From Streptomyces antibioticus (lineage in GTDB: Bacteria; Actinomycetota; Actinomycetes; Streptomycetales; Streptomycetaceae): a DNA stretch of 64,000 nucleotides. Position numbers and translations under genes: made by a program. Shown piece by piece: positions 53,756 through 61,830 of the stretch. Numbering within the stretch: position 1 is the first letter of the stretch; each line of letters opens with the position of its first letter. The stretch covers positions 5,505,798 through 5,569,797 of the forward strand of contig NZ_CM007717.1 of assembly GCF_002019855.1 (NCBI RefSeq). Reading direction: 5' to 3'. A model generated the notes under the pieces. It saw only the letters and a program-made list of their open reading frames with translations, was not told where the DNA came from and ran no database searches.

Positions 53756-54679
53756 ATGGGGCGGTATGTGATCCGGCGGCTGCTCCAGATGATCCCGGTG
53801 TTCATCGGGGCCACGCTGCTGATCTTCCTGATGGTGAACGTGATGGGCGACCCCATCGCGGGACTCTGCGGCGACCGCGAGTGCGACCCGGCGACCGCGG
53901 CCCAGCTCGAGAAGGAGTTCGGCCTCGACAAGCCCGTCTGGCAGCAGTACCTGACCTACATGGGGAACGTCTTCACCGGAGACTTCGGTACGGCGTTCAA
54001 CGGCCAGCCGGTCACCGAGCTGATGTCGACCTCGTTCCCCGTCACCATCAGGCTGACGATCGTCGCCATCCTCTTCGAGATCGTCATCGGCGTCACCCTC
54101 GGCGTGGTCACCGGACTGCGCCGGGGCCACCCCGTCGACACCGGCGTCCTCCTGCTCACCCTCGTGGTGATCTCCGTCCCCACCTTCGTCACCGGTCTGC
54201 TGCTCCAACTGCTGCTCGGCGTCGAGTGGGGCTGGATCAAACCGTCGGTCTCCACCGACGCCACCTTCGGCGAACTGATCGTGCCGGGCCTGGTGCTGGC
54301 CTCGGTCTCCCTCGCCTACGTCACCCGGCTGACCCGGACCTCCATCGCCGAGAACAAGCGCTCCGACTACGTCCGTACCGCCGTCGCCAAGGGCCTGCCG
54401 CACCGGCGGGTCGTCACCCGGCACCTGCTGCGCAACTCCCTCATCCCGGTGGTCACCTTCATCGGCACCGACATCGGCGCCCTGATGGGCGGCGCGATCG
54501 TCACCGAGCGCATCTTCAACATCCACGGGGTCGGCTACCAGCTCTACCAGGGCATCCTGCGCCAGAACACCCAGACGGTGGTCGGCTTCGTGACCGTCCT
54601 CGTGCTGGTCTTCCTGGTCGCCAACCTGCTGGTCGACCTTCTCTACGCCGTACTCGACCCGAGGATCCGCTATGCCTGA
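53756..54679 (+). CDS. Oligopeptide ABC transporter permease (DppB-like)
   Basis: This 307-residue permease begins MGRYVIRRLLQMIPVFIGATLLIF, the standard DppB first helix, and has the EAA motif SDYVRTAVAKGLPHRRVVTRHLL. It forms the channel with the next permease, whose ATG overlaps this gene's stop by eight bases. Cysteines are present in the first outside loop (GLCGDRECDP). Confidence 0.92.
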   Translation: MGRYVIRRLLQMIPVFIGATLLIFLMVNVMGDPIAGLCGDRECDPATAAQLEKEFGLDKPVWQQYLTYMGNVFTGDFGTAFNGQPVTELMSTSFPVTIRLTIVAILFEIVIGVTLGVVTGLRRGHPVDTGVLLLTLVVISVPTFVTGLLLQLLLGVEWGWIKPSVSTDATFGELIVPGLVLASVSLAYVTRLTRTSIAENKRSDYVRTAVAKGLPHRRVVTRHLLRNSLIPVVTFIGTDIGALMGGAIVTERIFNIHGVGYQLYQGILRQNTQTVVGFVTVLVLVFLVANLLVDLLYAVLDPRIRYA

Positions 54680-55697
54680 GCCGACCCCGGAGCCGCCTGA
54701 CAAGCGGCCGCACGTGCCCGGCGCGGCCCGCACCCCGGAGGAGGGCGTCATCGCCGACACCGGCGCCGGCGGCGCGATGGACCTGGCCACGGCCGAGGGC
54801 GAGACGCTGGAGAAGACCACCGACGGGCCGCTCGGCACCGGCCCCGCCGAGAAGCCCCGCTCCCTGTGGTCCGACGCCTGGCGCGATCTGCGCCGCAACC
54901 CGGTCTTCATCATCTCCGGGCTGATCATCCTGTTCCTGGTCTTCATCTCCCTGTGGCCCGGGGCCATCACCTGGATGAGCCCCCTCAAGTGCGACCTCGC
55001 CAAGGCCCAGGAGGGCTCCCAGCCCGGCCACCCCTTCGGCTTCGACGGCCAGGGCTGCGACGTCTACACCCGGACCGTCTACGGCGCCCGCACCTCCGTC
55101 GCCGTCGGCGTCTGCTCCACCGTCGGCGTGGCCCTCCTGGGCAGTGTGCTCGGCGGTCTGGCCGGCTTCTTCGGCGGCGTCGGGGACTCGATCCTGTCCC
55201 GGATCACCGACATCTTCTTCGCCATCCCCGTCGTCCTCGGCGGTCTGGTCCTGCTCTCGGTGGTCACCAGCAACACCATCTGGCCCGTCATCGGGTTCAT
55301 GGTGCTGCTCGGCTGGCCCCAGATCTCCCGTATCGCCCGCGGTTCGGTCATCACCGCCAAGCAGAACGACTACGTCCAGGCCGCCCGCGCCCTCGGCGCC
55401 CCCAACTCCCGCATCCTGCTGCGGCACATCGCCCCGAACGCCGTCGCCCCGGTGATCGTCGTGGCGACCATCGCGCTCGGCACCTACATCGCCCTGGAAG
55501 CGACCCTGTCCTACCTCGGCGTCGGCCTCAAGCCGCCCAGCGTCTCCTGGGGCATCGACATCTCCGCCGCCTCCCCCTACGTCCGCAACGCCCCGCACGC
55601 CCTGCTGTGGCCCTCGGGCGCCCTCGCCGTCACCGTCCTGGCCTTCATCATGCTCGGCGACGCGGTCCGCGACGCCCTCGACCCGAAGCTGAGGTGA
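54672..55697 (+). CDS. Oligopeptide ABC transporter permease (DppC-like)
   Basis: The 341-residue DppC-type permease has a long Pro/Glu-rich cytoplasmic N-terminus (about 80 residues), a first helix (PVFIISGLIILFLVFISLWPG) and a permease core with YVQAARALGAPNSRILLRHIAPN as the EAA loop. It overlaps the preceding gene by eight bases (ATGCCTGA), so its translation is coupled. Confidence 0.92.
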   Translation: MPEPTPEPPDKRPHVPGAARTPEEGVIADTGAGGAMDLATAEGETLEKTTDGPLGTGPAEKPRSLWSDAWRDLRRNPVFIISGLIILFLVFISLWPGAITWMSPLKCDLAKAQEGSQPGHPFGFDGQGCDVYTRTVYGARTSVAVGVCSTVGVALLGSVLGGLAGFFGGVGDSILSRITDIFFAIPVVLGGLVLLSVVTSNTIWPVIGFMVLLGWPQISRIARGSVITAKQNDYVQAARALGAPNSRILLRHIAPNAVAPVIVVATIALGTYIALEATLSYLGVGLKPPSVSWGIDISAASPYVRNAPHALLWPSGALAVTVLAFIMLGDAVRDALDPKLR

Positions 55698-55704
55698 TGA
55701 GCGG

Positions 55705-56671
<967 letters not shown>

Positions 56672-56679
<8 letters not shown>

Positions 56680-57721
56680 GCCGATCCTGGAGGTCAGCGG
56701 GCTGGTCAAGCACTACCCGCTGACCCAGGGCATCCTCTTCAAGAAGCAGGTCGGATCGGTGAAGGCCGTCGACGGCGTCGACTTCACCCTCGGCCGCGGC
56801 GAGACCCTCGGCATCGTGGGCGAGTCGGGCTGCGGCAAGTCCACGGTCGCCAAGATGCTGGTCCATCTGGAACGGCCGACCCAGGGGACGATCCGCTACA
56901 AGGGCGAGGACATCACCAAGCTGTCCGGCAAGGCCCTGCGCGCCGTCCGCCGCAACATCCAGATGGTGTTCCAGGACCCGTACACCTCCCTCAACCCCCG
57001 GATGACGGTCGGTGACATCATCGGCGAGCCCTACGAGATCCACCCCGAGGTGGCCCCCAAGGGCGACCGGCGCAAACGGGTCCGCGAGCTGCTGGACGTC
57101 GTCGGGCTCAACCCCGAGTACCTCAACCGCTATCCGCACCAGTTCTCCGGCGGCCAGCGCCAGCGCATCGGCATCGCCCGCGGCCTCGCCCTGCGCCCCG
57201 AGGTGATCGTCGCCGACGAACCCGTCTCGGCGCTGGACGTCTCCGTGCAGGCGCAGGTCATCAACCTGCTCGACCGGCTCCAGGCCGAGTTCGAGCTGTC
57301 GTACCTGTTCATCGCGCACGACCTGTCGATCGTCCGGCACATCTCCGACCGGGTCGGGGTGATGTACCTCGGCCGGATCGTGGAGATCGGCCGGGACGCC
57401 GAGATCTACGACCATCCCACCCACCCCTACACCCAGGCGCTGCTCTCCGCGGTCCCGGTGCCGGACCCGGAGGCGCGGGAGCACCGGGAGCGGATCATCC
57501 TCTCGGGCGACGTCCCGTCCCCGACCAACATCCCCTCCGGCTGCCGCTTCCGCACCCGCTGCTGGAAGGCCCAGGAGAAGTGCGCCCAGGAGGTGCCGTT
57601 GCTCGCGGTCCCCGCGCAGTTCCGGCTCGACACCGGCCCGGCGGCGCACGACTCGGCGTGCCATTTCGCGGAGGAGAAGCGGGTGGTACCGCCGGACGAT
57701 CTTGAAGAAGGCCGGGAATAG
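56672..57721 (+). CDS. Oligopeptide ABC transporter ATPase (DppF-like)
   Basis: The 349-residue ATPase has Walker A GESGCGKSTVA, the signature FSGGQRQRIGIARGL, Walker B VIVADEPVSALDVSV and the C-terminal FRTRCWKAQEKC. It completes the second permease. It overlaps the preceding gene by eight bases (ATGGCTGA). Confidence 0.93.
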
Positions 57722-57875
57722 CCGCCCAAACACGGATCAACCGCGTTAACACACAGGCAACTTGGCCGACCCGGTTCCGATATACGGACGGGCCACTCTG
57801 AACAGCGTACGGCCGTGCGGGTGCCGTGAACGGGCCGGGGCGCGCCATGTCGCCTCGGCCCGTTACCCGTACCGG

Positions 57876-59993
57876 TCAGGTCAGCCCGAGAGAACGCTTC
57901 AGGAAGTCCACCTGGAGCAGCAGCAGGTTCTCCGCGACCTGTTCCTGCGGGGTCATGTGCGTGACGCCGGACAGCGGCAGCACCTCGTGCGGGCGGCCGG
58001 CGGACAGCAGCGCCGAGGACAGCCGCAGGGCGTGCGCGACCACCACGTTGTCGTCGGCCAGCCCGTGCACGATCATCAGCGGCCGGTGCGGCTCGGCCGG
58101 CGCCGAGAGGCCCTCGTCGGTGACGAGCGAACTCTTCGCGTACACCTCCGGATCCGCCCCGGGATCACCGAGATAGCGCTCGGTGTAGTGGGTGTCGTAC
58201 AGCCGCCAGTCGGTCACCGGGGCGCCCGCGATGCCCGCGTGGAAGACGTCGGGGCGGCGCAGCACCGCCAGACCGGCCAGCCAGCCGCCGTAGGACCAGC
58301 CGCGGATCGCCACCCGGTTCAGGTCCAGCGGATGCGTCTTCGCGAGGTCCTGGAGCGCCTCGATCTGGTCGTCCAGGCTGACCGTGAAGTCGTGGTGGAC
58401 GGCCTTCTCCCAGGCGGGGGAGCGGCCCGGGGTGCCCCGGCCGTCGGCGACGACCACCGCGAAGCCCTGGTCGGCGAACCACTGCGAGGTGAGGTGGGCG
58501 TTGTGCGCGGCGAGCACCCGGGGGCCGTGCGGACCGCCGTAGGGGTCGAGCAGGACGGGCAGCGAGGTGTCACCGGGGTAGTCCCTAGGCATAAGCACGG
58601 CGCACGGGATCCGTCGTGCGCCCCCCTCGGTGAGGGTCACGCGCGGGGACAGACCGGGATCTTCCGCATGGGACCGGACCGTCGCCACCGGCTTTCCGTC
58701 CCGCAGCACCCGTGCCACGCTCCCCGGCCGGTCCGGTGTCGCCGAGACCAGGACGGTCACGCCCCCGGCGCGTACCGCGGTGTGCACGCCGGGCTCCTGG
58801 GAGATGCGCTCGACCCCCAGTTCGTTGACCCGGTAGACATGCACCTCGCCGATTTCCGGGCGTTCCGCGTCCTGTCCGGCCGAGGCCGAGACCAGTACGT
58901 CGTCCGAGGTCACGTCGAGCACCGCCCGAACGTGCAACTGGGCGCCGGTCAAAGGGCGTTCACCCACCGCGAGGACCCGTGCGCCCCCCTCGTCGGCGAT
59001 CCGCACGAGCCGTCCCGAGGGGCTCCAGCAGGGCACTCCAGGGAAAAGATCCAGCCAAATCGGATCTTCGTCGGCGTGCACCATCCGGGTCGCGCCGGTG
59101 TCGCCGTCCACGGCCAGAAAGAGCTGGCTGCGCTGATCGCGCGCCTGCACGAGCAGCAGCGGCGCACCCGCCCCTGACCAGTGCACTCGGGCCAGGTACG
59201 GATAGCGGGCCCGGTCCCAGACGACCTCGGTGCGCACCCCGTCGAGGCCGAAGACGAACAGCCGGACCTCCGCGTTGGCCGTCCCGGCAGCCGGATACGG
59301 CACGTGTTGTGGGTCACGTTTCGGCTGGGCCGGATCCGAGATCCACCACCGCTCCACCGGCGTGTCGTCCACCCGCGCCACCAGCAGCCGGTCCGACTCC
59401 GGCGACCACCAGTACCCCCGTGAACGGCCCATCTCCTCGGCCGCGATGAACTCGGCCAATCCATAGGAAACCGACTCCGACTCCGGCTCGGCCACCGCCC
59501 GGTCGCCCTCGCCCTCCGCGCCCACGACCCGCAGCGCGCCACCCGCCACATACGCGACGAGCCGGCCGTCGGGGGAGGGCCGGGGGTCGATCACCGGCCC
59601 CGGCACGGGCAGCCCCCGCGCGGTACCGGCCCGCAGCTCGGCCGTGAAAAGCCGCCCTGACAAGGCGAAAGACGCCAGCTCCACGGCGTCGTCGGTGGCG
59701 TATCCGACGATCCCCGCACTCCCCTCGCGGCTGCGCTCGCGGCGGGCCCGCTCGGCGGGCGAGAGATCCTCCGAGGCGCCGCCCAGCAGCGCGTGCGGGT
59801 CGGCGGCCAGATGCTCGGTGCCGTCCGAAGGGTCCAGCACCCAGAGGGAGTTGGCGCGATCCGTGCCGGAGGCCGAGCGCAGGTACGCGACCCGGGAGCC
59901 GTCGGGAGCCACCGTGAACGAACGCGGCGCGCCGAGCGTGAAGCGCTGGGTGCGCGCGTGCCGGCGGGGGAAGGAGTCGGACTCGGTCGTCAT
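57876..59993 (-). CDS. S9-family peptidase (prolyl oligopeptidase/DPP-IV-like)
   Basis: The 705-residue protein has an N-terminal beta-propeller of the DPP-IV type (roughly 30-440) and a C-terminal alpha/beta-hydrolase peptidase domain. The catalytic serine is Ser567 in GWSYGGWLAG; the Asp and His are in HGLADDN and GVTHMTPQ. There is no signal peptide, so it works in the cytoplasm, plausibly trimming peptides brought in by the two neighbouring permeases. The ATG at 59991-59993 is chosen; an upstream frame extends through the promoter region and is unlikely. It is convergent with the second permease operon. Confidence 0.9.
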   Translation of the reverse strand: MTTESDSFPRRHARTQRFTLGAPRSFTVAPDGSRVAYLRSASGTDRANSLWVLDPSDGTEHLAADPHALLGGASEDLSPAERARRERSREGSAGIVGYATDDAVELASFALSGRLFTAELRAGTARGLPVPGPVIDPRPSPDGRLVAYVAGGALRVVGAEGEGDRAVAEPESESVSYGLAEFIAAEEMGRSRGYWWSPESDRLLVARVDDTPVERWWISDPAQPKRDPQHVPYPAAGTANAEVRLFVFGLDGVRTEVVWDRARYPYLARVHWSGAGAPLLLVQARDQRSQLFLAVDGDTGATRMVHADEDPIWLDLFPGVPCWSPSGRLVRIADEGGARVLAVGERPLTGAQLHVRAVLDVTSDDVLVSASAGQDAERPEIGEVHVYRVNELGVERISQEPGVHTAVRAGGVTVLVSATPDRPGSVARVLRDGKPVATVRSHAEDPGLSPRVTLTEGGARRIPCAVLMPRDYPGDTSLPVLLDPYGGPHGPRVLAAHNAHLTSQWFADQGFAVVVADGRGTPGRSPAWEKAVHHDFTVSLDDQIEALQDLAKTHPLDLNRVAIRGWSYGGWLAGLAVLRRPDVFHAGIAGAPVTDWRLYDTHYTERYLGDPGADPEVYAKSSLVTDEGLSAPAEPHRPLMIVHGLADDNVVVAHALRLSSALLSAGRPHEVLPLSGVTHMTPQEQVAENLLLLQVDFLKRSLGLT

Positions 59994-60102
59994 CCCCCGA
60001 CCATATTGGCCATGCGCCCCCTTGTGCGGCCGTGCGCCGAGAGATGCGCACGCACTCATAGTTATGATCACTAGCGCTGTGTGGGTATGAACCTGCTGGC
60101 AG

Positions 60103-60118
60103 TTGTACGGATGTACAA
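60103..60118. promoter_or_regulatory. TTGTAC-4-GTACAA inverted repeat, probable operator
   Basis: TTGTAC at 60103-60108 and GTACAA at 60113-60118 are exact complements with a 4-base spacer. It lies 54 bases before the small membrane protein start and downstream of a possible -10 element (TATGAA, 60086-60091), a usual position for a repressor. The form resembles sites of GntR-type regulators. Confidence 0.55.
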
Positions 60119-60171
60119 GGTCCCTCGTTCTGTTTTCCCCCACGTTCCCGGGTTCTTGGAGGTGAGCCGCC

Positions 60172-60366
60172 GTGGCACTCTCGATTTCGGCGGTGGTGCT
60201 GCTGGCGATCATCGTCTTCTTGTTGATCAAGAAGTCAGGACTGAAGGGCGGTCACGCGGTTGTCTGCATCCTGCTCGGCTTCTACCTCGCCTCGTCCACG
60301 ATGGCGGGCACGATCAACGACCTGACCACCAGCGTGGCCAGCATGATCGGCAGCATCAAGTTCTGA
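60172..60366 (+). CDS. Small two-helix membrane protein
   Basis: This 64-residue protein has two hydrophobic helices (ISAVVLLAIIVFLLIKKSG and AVVCILLGFYLASSTMAG) and a short polar tail (TINDLTTSVASMIGSIKF). The same compact protein is widespread in streptomycetes, with related forms on conjugative elements. Its role is unknown. It starts at GTG with GGAGGTGAG upstream and has its own promoter region with a palindromic operator. Confidence 0.8.
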   Translation: MALSISAVVLLAIIVFLLIKKSGLKGGHAVVCILLGFYLASSTMAGTINDLTTSVASMIGSIKF

Positions 60367-60390
60367 CGCCCCGGGGAATAGGGTTGGGGC

Positions 60391-61266
60391 ATGACGGAAC
60401 TGCCCGCCCGTCGTCTGCTGCTGGTGCACGCGCACCCGGACGACGAGTCGATCAACAACGGCGCCACCATGGCCCGCTACGCGGCCGAGGGTGCCCATGT
60501 GACCCTGGTCACCTGCACCCTCGGGGAGCGCGGCGAGGTCATCCCGCCGGAGCTGCGCCATCTCACCGGCGCCGCCCTGGGCGAACACCGCCTGCGTGAA
60601 CTCACCGCCGCCATGGCCGAACTCGGCGTCGAGGACGTCCGCCTGCTCGGCGGCGCGGGGCGTTACGGCGACTCCGGGATGATGGGCCTCGCCGACAACG
60701 ACGACCCCGACTGCTTCTGGCGGGCCGACGTCGACACCGCCGCCGCCACGCTCGCCGAGGTGATCCTGGAGATCCGCCCCCAGGTCGTCGTGGCGTACGA
60801 CGACCACGGCGGCTACGGCCACCCCGACCACATCCAGGCCCACCGCGTCGCCCTGCGCGCCGTCGAGCACGCGGCCCGCGCCGGCTGGACGGTCCCCAAG
60901 GTCTACTACAACCGCGTCCCGCGTTCCGTCGCCGAGGCCGCCTTCGCCCGGCTCCGCGAGGAACTGCCCGCGCTGCCCTTCCCCAAGAGCGCCGCCGTCT
61001 CCGACGTACCCGGCGTGGTGGACGACGCGTCGATCACCACCGAGATCGACGGCACCGCGTACGCCGCCGCCAAGGCCGCCGCCATGCGCGCGCACGCCAC
61101 CCAGATCGACGTCGCCCCCGGCGAGCGCGCCTTCGCGCTCTCCAACGAACTGGCGCAGCCCCTCTTCACCACCGAGTACTACCAGCTCGTCCAGGGCGAA
61201 CCCGCCCCCGACGACGGCCGGAACAGGGAGAGCGACCTGTTCGCCGGGACCGGGGAGGTGGCCTGA
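60391..61266 (+). CDS. mshB: Mycothiol deacetylase MshB
   Basis: MshB (N-acetyl-1-D-myo-inositol-2-amino-2-deoxy-alpha-D-glucopyranoside deacetylase) makes GlcN-Ins, an intermediate of mycothiol, the main actinobacterial thiol. The 291-residue protein has the zinc motif AHPDDE (residues 14-19; ligands His15 and Asp18) and the third ligand in GHPDH near 150. The length and motifs are normal. The next gene's ATG shares one base with its stop (TGATG). Confidence 0.93.
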   Translation: MTELPARRLLLVHAHPDDESINNGATMARYAAEGAHVTLVTCTLGERGEVIPPELRHLTGAALGEHRLRELTAAMAELGVEDVRLLGGAGRYGDSGMMGLADNDDPDCFWRADVDTAAATLAEVILEIRPQVVVAYDDHGGYGHPDHIQAHRVALRAVEHAARAGWTVPKVYYNRVPRSVAEAAFARLREELPALPFPKSAAVSDVPGVVDDASITTEIDGTAYAAAKAAAMRAHATQIDVAPGERAFALSNELAQPLFTTEYYQLVQGEPAPDDGRNRESDLFAGTGEVA

Positions 61267-61676
61267 TGCCGGACCGCGGCTCGATGCTCGCGCAGCCCCT
61301 GCGCATGCCGTCCCCCGGGCGCCTCGTCGCCTATGTCGTCCTCTTCCTGCTCGGCGCCGTCACCGGACTGGCCGGGGCGCTCGTCCAGGCCGGCTGGTTC
61401 CCCGGCGGACTGCTGCTCGGACTCCTCGGCGCGGCCGGTCTGTTCCTCGGCGGCGCCCGGGCGCTCGACAGCCGGGGCGGAGCCGTCGCGCCCGCCGCCG
61501 GCTGGATGGTCGGCGTCGTCGTGCTCACCGCCGGCCGCCCCGAGGGGGACTTCCTCTTCGGCGCGGCGGGAGGCTCCTATCTCTTCCTGCTCGGCGGCAT
61601 GGCACTCGCTGTGATCTGCGCCACCCTCGCGCTGGGGCGGCAACCGGTGCGCGACGACGTCCGACTTGGGAAGTGA
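61266..61676 (+). CDS. DUF6113-type four-helix membrane protein
   Basis: The 136-residue protein has four predicted membrane helices (LVAYVVLFLLGAVTGLAGALV, GGLLLGLLGAAGLFLGGA, APAAGWMVGVVVLTAG, YLFLLGGMALAVICATLALG). It corresponds to the small membrane protein that follows mshB in streptomycetes. The function is unknown. Its start is coupled to the mshB stop. Confidence 0.8.
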   Translation: MPDRGSMLAQPLRMPSPGRLVAYVVLFLLGAVTGLAGALVQAGWFPGGLLLGLLGAAGLFLGGARALDSRGGAVAPAAGWMVGVVVLTAGRPEGDFLFGAAGGSYLFLLGGMALAVICATLALGRQPVRDDVRLGK

Positions 61677-61830
61677 CGTACCACTTCGCCATGGCGTGGC
61701 CGTGCGAGTCCGGTGTGGGTTTCCACGACGGTCACGGGATACGCGCCAGAAGTGGCCAGTATGGTGGTGCGCGCCGCCGAGCCGCCCGTGAGGACGTGGT
61801 GCGCGGCGGAGCCAACCTGGAGAACCTGCC

